A stretch of 64,000 nt of DNA from contig CAXXWB010000039.1 of NCBI GenBank assembly GCA_963677505.2, forward strand, positions 60,319-124,318, read 5' to 3'. The DNA is from JBGSUZ01 sp963677505. Lineage in GTDB: Bacteria > Bacillota > Clostridia > Peptostreptococcales > Acidaminobacteraceae. Positions 7,756 to 17,172 of this stretch are shown in pieces. Both the position numbers and the translations under genes were made by a program. The number at the start of each line of letters is the position of its first letter. Position 1 is the first letter of the stretch. A model generated the notes under the pieces. It saw nothing but the letters and a program-made list of their open reading frames with translations. It was not told the origin of the DNA and ran no database searches.

Positions 7756-8469
7756 CTACAGTTTAGAAGCAATCAATTCCTTAATTGACTCTGTGAGTTC
7801 TACGGTGTCTTTCTCAGCGTAATCTTCAGGCATAATGGCAGGGTGTACAAACACCTTCACAAGAGAGGGCTTAATGGCATAAGAGCCTTTAGGCATCATG
7901 TGAATTGAGCCACTAATCGTTAAGGGAATAATGGGTACCGCTGGTTTTGTTCCAAGTTTCAAAGCCCCTGGCTTGAACTCCAACAAATTGCCGTCATGGC
8001 TTCTGGTGCCTTCTGGGAAAATGACCATAGAAGTTCCGCCTTTAAGGTTTTTAATCCCTTCGTTAATAGCGGCTGCCGATTGTCTTATATTTTCTCTGTT
8101 CATGAACACACATTGAATGTGCTTCATCCATCGGCCAACTAGAGGCATTTTTTCAAGGCTGTCCTTGGCAATAAATCCCTTTCTGCCAGGAATATGACCT
8201 AAAAGAATAGGAATGTCGAAATTACCTTGATGGTTGGACACATAGAGAACGGGTCTGTCGGAAATAATATTCTCAAGACCGATAACTTCCACCTTGCACC
8301 CAGCTACTTTTAACAAATTTTGAGCCCATTTTTCAATTTCAGGCTTTACAAATGCGTTTCTCTCTTCAATGGACCCTTCGGCCTCTAATTTATCCAACTT
8401 TTTTAGTTTCGGGTAAGCGAGGGCTTGATAGATCCAAAAATAAATAAACCATACCAGTGTTCTTAACAT
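7756..8469 (-). CDS. plsC: 1-acyl-sn-glycerol-3-phosphate acyltransferase
   Basis: A 237-residue lysophosphatidate acyltransferase that makes phosphatidic acid at the inner face of the membrane. The catalytic HX4D motif is NHQGNFD (His80, Asp85), the substrate motif FPEGTRS is at 151-157, and a hydrophobic N-terminal segment (about 3-20) anchors it. The length is typical of PlsC. It converges on the SEC-C gene. The upstream gap holds a stem-loop that might act as a leader. Confidence 0.9.
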   Translation of the reverse strand: MLRTLVWFIYFWIYQALAYPKLKKLDKLEAEGSIEERNAFVKPEIEKWAQNLLKVAGCKVEVIGLENIISDRPVLYVSNHQGNFDIPILLGHIPGRKGFIAKDSLEKMPLVGRWMKHIQCVFMNRENIRQSAAAINEGIKNLKGGTSMVIFPEGTRSHDGNLLEFKPGALKLGTKPAVPIIPLTISGSIHMMPKGSYAIKPSLVKVFVHPAIMPEDYAEKDTVELTESIKELIASKL

Positions 8470-8496
8470 GCTGTCGATCTCCTCTCAACTTGAAAA

Positions 8497-8522
8497 TAGA
8501 CCGAGGAGAATGCCTTGGTCTA
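8497..8522 (-). promoter_or_regulatory. Stem-loop upstream of plsC
   Basis: A 10-base-pair stem, TAGACCGAGG / CCTTGGTCTA (one G-U pair), is followed on the minus strand by TTTT. It lies about 28 bases before plsC and after another full terminator, so it may be a weak attenuator of plsC or a second terminator. Confidence 0.5.
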
Positions 8523-8563
8523 TCTCAAAATAATTATACATAATTTAAGGGCCGTACAGCAAG

Positions 8564-8587
8564 TAAAAAGGGGTCTTATCGACCCCT
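8564..8587 (-). terminator. Terminator of the 121-residue gene
   Basis: AGGGGTC / GACCCCT stem followed by five T residues on the minus strand. It overlaps the last bases of the stop codon. Confidence 0.85.
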
Positions 8588-8951
8588 ATTTTAAACTTTC
8601 CAACCACTTCTCAGCAGCACTATCATCATAAAACATTAAAAACGTTCTATTCGACAAATGCGCCGCAGACTCAATAGCTGCCTTTGCTACAAAAGTACAA
8701 TTGTAGATTGCCGAAGCACCAATATAAGGTTTGTTGATTTCACAAATCTTGCTGAAGTGCTTCATCACTTGATGATCAAAGATTGCTTGATCTGCATTGG
8801 TTACAACAATAATCTCCTTTTCGTCTCTATCTTTAATGAGTTCATGGGACATATTTAAGAATTTCATTAATTCTGCCTGTTTAAGATTGGAGAAATCTTG
8901 TTTTAAAACTGTTCTACCGTTGACTTCCGTCCATTCAAAACGATTTTTCAT
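8586..8951 (-). CDS. Small cytoplasmic protein, STAS-like guess
   Basis: 121 residues from the ATG at 8951. GGAGGTG lies just upstream, and the in-frame GTG at 8957 falls inside that site, so ATG is preferred. There is no signal peptide or membrane segment. The alternating helix/strand pattern (KEIIVVTNADQAIF ... GASAIYN ... FLMFYDDSAAEKWL) resembles small STAS/SpoIIAA-like proteins, but no diagnostic motif is present and I do not recognise the family. It is monocistronic with its own terminator. Confidence 0.65.
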   Translation of the reverse strand: MKNRFEWTEVNGRTVLKQDFSNLKQAELMKFLNMSHELIKDRDEKEIIVVTNADQAIFDHQVMKHFSKICEINKPYIGASAIYNCTFVAKAAIESAAHLSNRTFLMFYDDSAAEKWLESLK

Positions 8952-9120
8952 GGCCACCTCCAGAATTTATGTTCCCACCTATAAATTAAATAAATCTACT
9001 TACTTTATATCGCATATTCTTATTGACTAAACATATATTTTTGTCGAATTTTGGCAACTTTCTGTGTTAGACTAGAGGCAGACCAAATTATTCATATTAA
9101 TTAGAAATTGAGGTATACCT

Positions 9121-11070
9121 ATGTTAATCATGCAAATAGAAAATCTAAAAAAAAGCTACGGCGAACGTCAGCTCTTTGACGCTGTCAGCTTCAGTATACA
9201 TGAGGGCGAAAAAATAGGCTTGATTGGCGTCAACGGCACGGGTAAAACTTCTTTGCTCAATGCCCTTTCCAACGTGGAGCCAGCCGACTCTGGAAACATT
9301 ACCCTTCCAAGAGGCATGAAGGTTTCTTACCTTTCTCAAAACCCTGAATTTAAAGCAGATCAAACTGTTTTAGAGGCTATTTTCGAGGGGTCTTCCCCTC
9401 TCCTTACTCTCATTCGAGACTATGAGGCTGCACTGGAGCATTTGGAAAAGGACCCTGAAAACGAAAAACTTCAAAAACAAGCCTTAGGTCTTCAAAATAG
9501 AATGGACCTAGAAGGCGCTTGGGAAATTGAAAGTCAAATCAAAACCATTCTGACGCAACTTAACATTCACGACTTTGATAAAACCATGGGAGAACTTTCT
9601 GGTGGGCAGAAAAAGCGGATTGCTTTGGCAGAAGCATTAATATCAGACAGTCAACTTCTTATTTTAGACGAACCGACCAACCATATGGACAGCCAGACCG
9701 TCGAATGGTTGGAAGGTGCCCTCAGACAACGCAAAGGCGCTCTTCTAATGGTTACCCATGACCGATATTTCTTAGACCGTGTCGTGAACAAAACCATTGA
9801 ACTGGATCAAGGAAAACTCTATTCTTACACAGGAAACTACGCTTGGTTTGTTGAACAAAAGGCCCTTCGCCAAGAACTAGACTCGGCTACTGCCCGAAAG
9901 AGACAAAACCTATTTAAAAGTGAACTGGAATGGATCAGAGCCGGTGCGCAAGCCCGTTCAACCAAGCAAAAAGCTAGAATTGATCGTTTTGAAATCCTTA
10001 AAGATCAGCTTGCTGGACAAGGTCAATTGGATAAAATGGATATTTCCGTTGCCCATAGCCGTCTAGGCTCTAAAATCATTGAAATGGAAAACGTCAGCAA
10101 GTCCTTTGGCACTCAGTTAATTGTGAAGGATTTCACTTATACCATGGTCAAATCAGATCGTATCGGTATTGTTGGTCCGAGCGGCATTGGCAAGACCACC
10201 CTCCTTAAGCTCATCATTGGAGAATTAGAGCCTGATCAAGGTAAAATTGACAGAGGGATTACCGTTAATGTAGGTTATTTCTCTCAAGACTCTGCCCATT
10301 TGCCAGAAGACAAGCGGGCCATTGACTGGATCCGTGACACAGCCGAGTTTGTCACTACAGGTGACGGCATCAAGATAAGCGCTTCTCAAATGATGGAAAG
10401 ATTTCTCTTTGACAGCCATATGCAATATACCTATATTGGAAGACTTTCAGGCGGCGAACAAAGACGCCTTTACCTCCTCCAAGTTCTTATGGCCTCACCC
10501 AATGTTCTCATATTGGATGAGCCAACCAATGACCTAGACATTGATACTTTAAAGGTGTTGGAAAACTACTTAGACGACTTCCAAGGGGCTGTCATTGTTA
10601 TTTCTCATGACCGTTATTTTTTAGACAGAACTTGTGAACGGATTTGGTCCTTTAACGGCGGTGGTGAGATTGCCAATCATACAGGCAACTACAGTGAGTA
10701 TTTAGAACATATTAAAATCCCTGTCTATTCGGATGATGACCTGGGTAGAACCTTGAACCATCAAGGCAAGCGCCCTACTGCTAACAGCAAAGGTTCTGAA
10801 AGTAACAAAAATGAGCAGGACAATTCTGGACGCGATGCCTCTGAAGAATCAAGACAGAAACTTACTTTCAAAGAGCAACATGAACTGAAAACCATTGACG
10901 GTGAAGTGGCTTCTTTGGAAGAAAAATTGATTCAATTGGAAATTGAAATGGAGAAAAGTGCTACAGATTTCACCTTGCTTTCAGAATTGAGTCAAAAAAA
11001 AGAAGCAGTTGAAGAACTGCTCCTTGAAAAAATGGAAAGACAAGAATATTTGCATCGCTTTGATGCTTAA
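9121..11070 (+). CDS. uup: ABC-F ATPase, Uup/YfmR type
   Basis: 649 residues with two nucleotide-binding domains and no membrane part. NBD1 has GVNGTGKT (36-43), LSGGQ and LILDEPTNHMD. NBD2 has GPSGIGKT, LSGGEQ and LILDEPTNDLD. A linker carrying the ARSTKQKARIDRFE segment joins the domains. The C-terminal coiled coil that starts near LTFKEQHELK is the mark of the Uup/YfmR branch. These ABC-F proteins act on the ribosome to relieve stalling, or in DNA-branch metabolism in E. coli. TGAGG precedes the ATG at 9121. The stop lies one base from the stop of the converging mscS gene. Confidence 0.9.
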   Translation: MLIMQIENLKKSYGERQLFDAVSFSIHEGEKIGLIGVNGTGKTSLLNALSNVEPADSGNITLPRGMKVSYLSQNPEFKADQTVLEAIFEGSSPLLTLIRDYEAALEHLEKDPENEKLQKQALGLQNRMDLEGAWEIESQIKTILTQLNIHDFDKTMGELSGGQKKRIALAEALISDSQLLILDEPTNHMDSQTVEWLEGALRQRKGALLMVTHDRYFLDRVVNKTIELDQGKLYSYTGNYAWFVEQKALRQELDSATARKRQNLFKSELEWIRAGAQARSTKQKARIDRFEILKDQLAGQGQLDKMDISVAHSRLGSKIIEMENVSKSFGTQLIVKDFTYTMVKSDRIGIVGPSGIGKTTLLKLIIGELEPDQGKIDRGITVNVGYFSQDSAHLPEDKRAIDWIRDTAEFVTTGDGIKISASQMMERFLFDSHMQYTYIGRLSGGEQRRLYLLQVLMASPNVLILDEPTNDLDIDTLKVLENYLDDFQGAVIVISHDRYFLDRTCERIWSFNGGGEIANHTGNYSEYLEHIKIPVYSDDDLGRTLNHQGKRPTANSKGSESNKNEQDNSGRDASEESRQKLTFKEQHELKTIDGEVASLEEKLIQLEIEMEKSATDFTLLSELSQKKEAVEELLLEKMERQEYLHRFDA

Positions 11071-11071
11071 T

Positions 11072-12151
11072 TTACCTTATAAAGCCGCCGCCAGGCGGCT
11101 TTGCCATTTCTATTCCCAAAGCTCTGCTGGTACTCAGCAGAGCAAAATTAATCTGTTCTTTATATTGAATGTACTCACTGTAAATATTAGTGTCCACAAA
11201 GCACTTAACGACAAAAGACAAACCATAAGTATTAAACTGATCCAATTTGACAATCATTCCCTCTGCTCTAACAAAAGTCTGAGTTTCTAGATAGTCTGTC
11301 ATCTGTTTTTGCAAGGCTTCTATCATTTCGAGAGGCGTATTGAACTCTAAAATAGCTTGAACGTCCACACGTCTGTAACCTCTTCTTGTAAAATTAGTAA
11401 TGGGATTTTTAGACATATTGCTGTTAGGAATATAGACAATTTCTTGGGTCACCGTTCGAATACGGGTGCTTCTGAAACTAAGCTCTTCAACTTCACCTTC
11501 AATCCCTTCACATAAAATCCAGTCTCCTAGATCATAAGGACGGTCTATAACAATAGCGGCACCTGCAATCATATTCCCTAGTGTGTCCTGAGCTGCCATT
11601 GCCACAGCCAATCCTGCTATGCCTAAACCTGCAATAAACCCATTAACATCAAAGAACTCACTTGCTGCCATGCCTACTGCCAAAATTACGATCAAAATAC
11701 GAACAACCTTAGAAACCATGGTCTTAAATAGATTGCTGGTATTTAAGTTCAGCTTGTCATCTAGCTTCACAAGCATATTGCCGTAAAGATCTCCTAAATT
11801 GTAGAAGCCCATGGCGATACAAATCACCGTAATGGCCTTTATAAGGCTTTCAGGTGTGCCATTGACATAAAGGCGCATATAAGGGTATTTAATCGCCATA
11901 TATTGGAACGCAGCATAAAACCCTAAAAAGCTAATCCATGTGGCAATAGGATTTTCAAAAGCCTTGATACTCGCCTCATACTGGTCGCTGGGCATTTTTT
12001 TTGCAAAATGTCTTCCCACTTTAAAACTTATTTTCACGATGGTTTTTCTAAACAAATGAAATACGGCTAGAATTATTAGAGCAACTAAAAAATCCTGCCA
12101 TTTTAGAGGAAATGCACTTAGCCAATTGGATATGGGCAAATTTTTTCCCAA
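11072..12151 (-). CDS. MscS-family mechanosensitive channel
   Basis: 359 residues with N-terminal membrane helices and the MscS core. The pore-lining helix segment GLAVAMAAQDTLGNMIAG is followed by IVIDRPYDLGDWI and the beta domain with PNSNMSKNPITNFTRRGYR. It releases solutes when membrane tension rises. It starts 6 bases after the yhaM gene, so the two form an operon. The last codons (PPGGGFIR) lie inside a hairpin that probably terminates transcription from both sides. Confidence 0.9.
   Translation of the reverse strand: MGKNLPISNWLSAFPLKWQDFLVALIILAVFHLFRKTIVKISFKVGRHFAKKMPSDQYEASIKAFENPIATWISFLGFYAAFQYMAIKYPYMRLYVNGTPESLIKAITVICIAMGFYNLGDLYGNMLVKLDDKLNLNTSNLFKTMVSKVVRILIVILAVGMAASEFFDVNGFIAGLGIAGLAVAMAAQDTLGNMIAGAAIVIDRPYDLGDWILCEGIEGEVEELSFRSTRIRTVTQEIVYIPNSNMSKNPITNFTRRGYRRVDVQAILEFNTPLEMIEALQKQMTDYLETQTFVRAEGMIVKLDQFNTYGLSFVVKCFVDTNIYSEYIQYKEQINFALLSTSRALGIEMAKPPGGGFIR
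11081..11102. terminator. Shared hairpin between converging uup and mscS
   Basis: AAAGCCGCC / GGCGGCTTT forms a GC-rich stem lying within the last codons of mscS, just past the uup stop. T-runs are short on both sides. The genes leave a single base between their stop codons, so the hairpin must work from coding sequence. Confidence 0.65.
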
Positions 12152-12157
12152 TTAATT

Positions 12158-13126
12158 TCACTCCTTATCAAAGGTTGGTTTGTAAAGCTTTCTATAATCA
12201 AGCACAGGAATATTTTCTGTAAATCTTCCTGGTTCAATACTTTCAAGAGCTTTACTCATATCGTACATTCTGGCGTCCATCATGTCCAAATAGTGAAGAA
12301 TTTCTGCTTCTGGAAGCATTGGTTTTTTAGGACTTCCAAACTCTGGCTCATAGTGATGAGATAGAATCATATGTTGAATCACGTTGCTGATTTCCTGACT
12401 GATTCCCAATTGTTCTCCAACCACTTGAATTTTTCGAATACCCATAATGATATGACCAAGGATTTGACCTTCAAAAGAATAGTCGCTGACGACGCCGAGT
12501 TCGTCTGCAGTCATTTCATTAATTTTTTCAATGTCGTGAAGAATGACCCCTGCGTAGAGCAAATCTGTATTCAAGTGGCCATAAACTTGGCTAAGTGCTT
12601 CAGCCGATCTGAGCATTCTTAAAATATGGTACATGAGACCTGAACGAATGGCATGATGATTTTTCTTTGCCGCAGGATAATACATTAGTTTTTGTTCATA
12701 CTCCTCAATGAGAGTTGTAACGAGGCGTTTAATTTCTAGGTTTTGAATCTTTTCCACATAGTCAAGAATTTCCCCAAACATTTCGTCCTTATCGATTGGG
12801 GCTGCTTGTACCATATCTTCAAGTTGAACAGGATCGCCTTCTTCAAGGGGTCTGACTTTGACAATTTTAAATTGAAGTGTACTTTGCCAACTTGTGACAG
12901 TCCCTCTGGCTTTGACAATATCTCCAGCCTTGAACTGGCTGACCATTGCATCGTCTATATCCCATGCTTTCGCATTGATTTCACCTGTTTTATCCGTTAA
13001 GTTAAGGTCTAAGTATTTTTTATTGTTGCTGGAAGTTTTCAAGTTCATTCCCTTAATCAAAAAGAAACCTTGAATATCGTCGCCTACTTCAAATTCTTTA
13101 ATCCATTTTTCTAGCATCGCAACCAT
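12158..13126 (-). CDS. yhaM: 3'-5' exoribonuclease YhaM
   Basis: A 322-residue protein with an N-terminal OB-fold (GDDIQGFFLIKG, KAWDIDD, about residues 12-95) and a C-terminal HD domain with HHAIRSGLMYH, LHDIEKI and HHYEPE metal ligands. This is the architecture of YhaM/CBF1, a metal-dependent RNA and single-strand DNA 3' exonuclease of Gram-positive bacteria. Two in-frame ATGs (13126 and 13117) are possible. AGGATGG lies suitably before the second, so the N-terminus could be three residues shorter. It is co-directional with mscS. Confidence 0.9.
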   Translation of the reverse strand: MVAMLEKWIKEFEVGDDIQGFFLIKGMNLKTSSNNKKYLDLNLTDKTGEINAKAWDIDDAMVSQFKAGDIVKARGTVTSWQSTLQFKIVKVRPLEEGDPVQLEDMVQAAPIDKDEMFGEILDYVEKIQNLEIKRLVTTLIEEYEQKLMYYPAAKKNHHAIRSGLMYHILRMLRSAEALSQVYGHLNTDLLYAGVILHDIEKINEMTADELGVVSDYSFEGQILGHIIMGIRKIQVVGEQLGISQEISNVIQHMILSHHYEPEFGSPKKPMLPEAEILHYLDMMDARMYDMSKALESIEPGRFTENIPVLDYRKLYKPTFDKE

Positions 13127-13140
13127 CCTATCTATTACTC

Positions 13141-13164
13141 AAAAAATCCCCCTGTACAGGGGGA
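13141..13164 (-). terminator. Terminator of the parvulin gene
   Basis: TCCCCC / GGGGGA stem around TGTACA, followed by ATTTTTT on the minus strand, 40 bases after the parvulin stop. Confidence 0.9.
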
Positions 13165-13203
13165 CTCATCGATTATATTGACATCCGCCTTCAGAATTCT
13201 AAC

Positions 13204-13944
13204 TTACTTGATTTCTACGGCGTACTTTTCTTTAAGTGTTTCAACTTTGCTTGTGTAGATCTCGCTTTGCTTTTTCATTGTCAAATCTTTCATGATATCA
13301 AAACTAACTTCTTCTAAATCGAATACGCCGCCATCTTCTTTTTCAGTCAATTGAATGATGTGGTAACCAAATTGTGTTTGAATCGGTTGGCTGATTTCTC
13401 CTATCGCCATTTCAAAAGAAGCCATTTCGAATTCAGGCACCATTTGACCTCTACCAAAGAAGCCTAAATCGCCGCCTCTTTCGTTAGATGGACATTTAGA
13501 ATATTTTGTAGCCGCTTCACCAAAAGATAAACCGCCGTTAATTTCTTCAAGAATATCGTCTGCTGTTTCTTTTGTATCTACTAATATATGACTGGCTTTA
13601 ACACGCTCTGGTTTAGTAAATTGATCTCTATTAGCTTCATAGTGAGCTTTAAGTTCTTCGTCACTTACTTCAGCAGTTGATAAGCATTTTCTAACTGCAT
13701 ATTGTTTCATGAGCATAAACTTTTCTTCAGCTAATTGAGCTTGGAATTCTTCTTCAGATTCCATATTGAGATCAATGGCTTCCGATAAAAACAAAGATTG
13801 ATTGACCAATTCATTAATTAGGATTTTTTCACCCTCTGGATTGGCATATCTAGCTGCATTTTGTCCAAGGGACATCATAAATTGGTTTAATTCGTCTCTT
13901 GTGATATCTCTGCCGTTAACCACAGCAAGTACTTGATTGTTCAT
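13204..13944 (-). CDS. Parvulin-type peptidyl-prolyl isomerase, cytoplasmic
   Basis: A 246-residue PpiC-like foldase. The helical N-terminal part resembles the SurA/PrsA chaperone arm. The parvulin domain runs from about residue 112: VKASHILVDTKETAD, KYSKCPSNERGGDLGFFGRGQMVPEFE, and FGYHIIQL. It has no signal peptide or lipobox, unlike PrsA, so it should act in the cytosol. Such signal-less versions are known from clostridia. It has its own terminator and sits just downstream of the chemosensory block, with a 100-base gap. Confidence 0.88.
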   Translation of the reverse strand: MNNQVLAVVNGRDITRDELNQFMMSLGQNAARYANPEGEKILINELVNQSLFLSEAIDLNMESEEEFQAQLAEEKFMLMKQYAVRKCLSTAEVSDEELKAHYEANRDQFTKPERVKASHILVDTKETADDILEEINGGLSFGEAATKYSKCPSNERGGDLGFFGRGQMVPEFEMASFEMAIGEISQPIQTQFGYHIIQLTEKEDGGVFDLEEVSFDIMKDLTMKKQSEIYTSKVETLKEKYAVEIK

Positions 13945-14046
13945 TATTAGAATCTCCTTTGATATAGACTAAGCCCGTCAGCAAATTATACTTGTACGGG
14001 TTATTTTCATTTACCTTTTCATCTTATCAAAATATCCATCACCTGT

Positions 14047-14484
14047 CTATTCAACAGATGGGTCTTTTCTAACAAAGCCTAAGTCCTCTTCTTTAATGAG
14101 CTTAAGGCGTTTCATAACATCAATAAGTTTGTCTGTATCAATAGGTTTCACCGCATAGGCCTCTGAGCCAAGGTCAAAGGTTTCAAAAATTCCCTTTGGA
14201 TCGTTAAGGGCTGTGGTCATTATGACTTTGGCAATTTTTTCCTTAGGCACTTTTCGCTCTTCTTCAAGCTTTCTAATGGTTTTAAGAGCTTTAATTCCAT
14301 CTACCTCTGGCATCATAATGTCCAGACAAATTAAGTCATAATAGTGCTGTTCATCTAAAGCCATTAAAAACACTTCAATAGCCTCCATGCCGTCAACGGT
14401 AATATCACACTCTCCAAATTGAGACATGAATTTATACAGAAACTTTCGGCTGACGTAATCATCTTCTGCTATAAGTATTCTCAT
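14047..14484 (-). CDS. Stand-alone response regulator receiver
   Basis: 145 residues from the ATG preceded by GAGGAGG; the longer frame begins at a GTG inside that site. It is a single REC domain with acidic pocket Asp8/Asp9, phospho-acceptor Asp55 (LICLDIMMPEVDG), a Thr-Thr in VIMTTAL and Lys in AVKPID. No output domain follows, only a short helical tail. It starts 14 bases after the hybrid kinase and is the last gene of the block, so that kinase is its likely phosphodonor. It may act like a second CheY or a phosphate sink. Confidence 0.88.
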   Translation of the reverse strand: MRILIAEDDYVSRKFLYKFMSQFGECDITVDGMEAIEVFLMALDEQHYYDLICLDIMMPEVDGIKALKTIRKLEEERKVPKEKIAKVIMTTALNDPKGIFETFDLGSEAYAVKPIDTDKLIDVMKRLKLIKEEDLGFVRKDPSVE

Positions 14485-14498
14485 ATTGTACCTCCTCA

Positions 14499-17138
14499 CT
14501 AAATATCCATCAATTTCATGATTTCACTGTAATATTGAGTCGCTTCCATCATGTTTTGTCGTCTGGCGGCGAGCTCCATTTTCATTGCCAGCCTTTTGAG
14601 TCTCACAGCGCCATCGGCTTCAAAGAGTTCTTTAATTCTATGGGCGGTTTTCTCAAGAAGTTCCCCGTCTTTTTGGTCTAAGAACAGCTTAATATCATAA
14701 AGGGGCATAATATAATTTTCCTTATTGAGTACAACCTGTTCCTTTTCCACCGAAATAACCTTTTCAAAGATCTCATCTCGAGGGGCGCTGCCTTTTCCAC
14801 AGCCTAAATTCTCTATTTTTTCGTAGAACTCCCGAATATTAATTGGCTTAGAAATATACTCATCCATTCCCGCTGCCATGAACTTCTCTCGATCGCCCTT
14901 TAAGGCATAAGCTGTTATAGCAATAACAGGTACATCTGATTTTAACTCATTGCGGATGACCGACAAGGCGCTGAGTCCATCCATGATAGGCATCTGTATA
15001 TCCATTAAAATCAGATCAAATGCCATCACCTTTAATTTTTCAATGGCTTGTATGCCGTTTTCTGCCAGTTCTACAGTGTGTCCTTGTTTAAGCAGAAGTC
15101 TTTTAAACAGCTTTTGATTGATTTTTTCATCTTCACAAACTAAGACCTTGAGGGAATATGGCGCTTCTGGCACATATTCTATGTCTTCCTCTTGTCCAGT
15201 AATACTCATAACCGTCTGTGCAATTTTAAATGGAATGGAAAAATGAAACTCTGAACCTTCCTCTAGCTTGCTGTTAACGAATAATTCTCCGCCCATTAAG
15301 CCCACTAGCATTTTAGAAATACTTAGACCAAGACCAGTTCCACCATACTTTCTGGTAATGGATCCATCTGCTTGAGAAAAGCTGATAAAGATTCTTTCCA
15401 AATCCTCTTCACTGATACCAATGCCTGAATCTCTAACAGAGAAATCAATAAGGACCTGATCGCCACTTGTGCGGTTAACTTTCGCCGATACTAAAACGCC
15501 TCCAATTTTGGTAAATTTAATGGCGTTAGAGACCAGATTGGATAAAATCTGACTGATTCGGACGGGGTCTCCATGAACGTGTTCTGGAACATTTTCTTCT
15601 ATGAAAACATCTAAATCAATATTTTTTTCCATAGCCTGAATTTTCAATGGCTTTACAACCCGTTGCACCACATCAGGCAGGTTAAATCTAATTTTTTCAA
15701 TGGCAACTTTGCCAGCTTCTAGCTTTGAAAAATCTAAAATATCGTTAATAATATTCAAAAGGGTTATAGCACTGTTCTTTACTAAAACTAAATTTTCTCG
15801 CTGTTCATCGTTAATATCACTCATAATGGTCAAGTTGGTCATGCCAATAATCCCATTGAGCGGTGTTCTGATTTCATGACTCATATTTGCCAAGAATTGA
15901 GATTTAGACCGATTGGCTTCTATGGCTTCCTCTTTTGCTCTCATGCTTTCATATTCAGCTTGCTTTCTGACCGTAGTATCTCTGCTGACGTAAAGGATAC
16001 TGGTGCCATATTGATCATCCATAACAACGTTTCCAGTCGCTTCTACCCATAACAAGGTGCCATCTTTTTTGCATATACGCATTTCTGTCATAAAATTCTC
16101 GCCAGTAGCTAAACGCCTTTTAAACTGCTCTGTGGCTTGTAATTTATCTTCTATAAAAACATAATCCATTAGGGGCTGTCCTATTAGTTCTTCAGGAAAA
16201 TAGCCTAATATGGTTTTGTGTGATGGGGTTGCGTATATAACTGTCCCGTTTTGGTCTACTTGGGTAATTAAGTCCAACATGTTGTCGGTAATTAACCTAA
16301 GTCTTTTTTCGTTGTCGATGAGTTCATTTGCAATTTGTTTTCTAACTGTAATGTCTTCTAAAATAACCAAGGCAAAGGATTCACCTCTAAGGACCATGGT
16401 GGATATTTTTGATTTAAACCATTTGCTTTCAAATCCAAAACGAGTTTTTATAGTTTGCTTAAACTCAAAATCTGTTTTAGCAGACTTTCCTGTAAAAATA
16501 TCTGCCACATGCCTACCCAGCTCACAGCTAATGGAATGAGTCGTTAGTAGTTTATCTGATGCCAATTCTAAATTCGATTCGGTAATAATTTCACAAAGAG
16601 AATGTTCGGCAACATCATCTAGCTGTCTTCCCAACATTTTTATGCCATTGTCGTTAATATCTATAATTTTTAGTGAGCGGTCTAAGAAAATCATACCGAT
16701 GGAAGCGTTTCTAAAAATCATTTCTAAACGTGATTTTTCAGCGAAAAGTTCATCTTGAGAACGTTTTTGCTCCGTAATATCATCAATGGTATAGACCACA
16801 TATTTGTCTTCGCCTTGTTCAGGACTAATATAAAAAGAATTCACTCTGACCCAATAGATTGCCCCAGTAAGAAGTCTGCCTTGATACTCTTTTACCCAAG
16901 ACTTTTCTTCTTTAAGGCAGTTCTTAGCAAATTCGCCAATACCGAACGCCTTTGTATTGTGCTCTAAAACGTCTTCAATAGCACGACCCACTACGTCGTT
17001 GGTTTTCATGCCTATCGTATTAACAAAAGATGGATTTACGTACTGGACAATTCTTTTGCTGTCTGCAACAATAACCATGCTCGATAAATGTTCCATAATG
17101 GAATACGCCGTGCCGTAAGCCCAACTCTTTTCGATCAT
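14499..17138 (-). CDS. Hybrid sensor histidine kinase PAS3-HisKA-HATPase-REC-Hpt
   Basis: 879 residues with no membrane helices. Three PAS domains (about 12-130, 135-260 and 275-395) are followed by HisKA with HEIRTPLNG near residue 420, an ATPase domain with DSGIGI and GGTGLGLS motifs, a receiver with LILMDIQMPIMDG, and a C-terminal helical domain. That tail has AHRIKE at the place of the Hpt histidine motif (usually HxLKG), so a phosphorelay His-Asp-His inside one protein is likely. AAGGAGGG precedes the ATG. It is a cytosolic sensor; PAS ligands cannot be read from the sequence. It follows cheB closely and precedes the stand-alone receiver. Confidence 0.9.
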   Translation of the reverse strand: MIEKSWAYGTAYSIMEHLSSMVIVADSKRIVQYVNPSFVNTIGMKTNDVVGRAIEDVLEHNTKAFGIGEFAKNCLKEEKSWVKEYQGRLLTGAIYWVRVNSFYISPEQGEDKYVVYTIDDITEQKRSQDELFAEKSRLEMIFRNASIGMIFLDRSLKIIDINDNGIKMLGRQLDDVAEHSLCEIITESNLELASDKLLTTHSISCELGRHVADIFTGKSAKTDFEFKQTIKTRFGFESKWFKSKISTMVLRGESFALVILEDITVRKQIANELIDNEKRLRLITDNMLDLITQVDQNGTVIYATPSHKTILGYFPEELIGQPLMDYVFIEDKLQATEQFKRRLATGENFMTEMRICKKDGTLLWVEATGNVVMDDQYGTSILYVSRDTTVRKQAEYESMRAKEEAIEANRSKSQFLANMSHEIRTPLNGIIGMTNLTIMSDINDEQRENLVLVKNSAITLLNIINDILDFSKLEAGKVAIEKIRFNLPDVVQRVVKPLKIQAMEKNIDLDVFIEENVPEHVHGDPVRISQILSNLVSNAIKFTKIGGVLVSAKVNRTSGDQVLIDFSVRDSGIGISEEDLERIFISFSQADGSITRKYGGTGLGLSISKMLVGLMGGELFVNSKLEEGSEFHFSIPFKIAQTVMSITGQEEDIEYVPEAPYSLKVLVCEDEKINQKLFKRLLLKQGHTVELAENGIQAIEKLKVMAFDLILMDIQMPIMDGLSALSVIRNELKSDVPVIAITAYALKGDREKFMAAGMDEYISKPINIREFYEKIENLGCGKGSAPRDEIFEKVISVEKEQVVLNKENYIMPLYDIKLFLDQKDGELLEKTAHRIKELFEADGAVRLKRLAMKMELAARRQNMMEATQYYSEIMKLMDI

Positions 17139-17172
17139 CCAGTCGCCCTCCTTCGTTGATTATTTACAACCT

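Noticed and set aside
11009..11290. Plus-strand frame of 93 codons across the uup end
   Set aside because: It overlaps two well-supported genes, has no ribosome site and reads like low-complexity antisense sequence.
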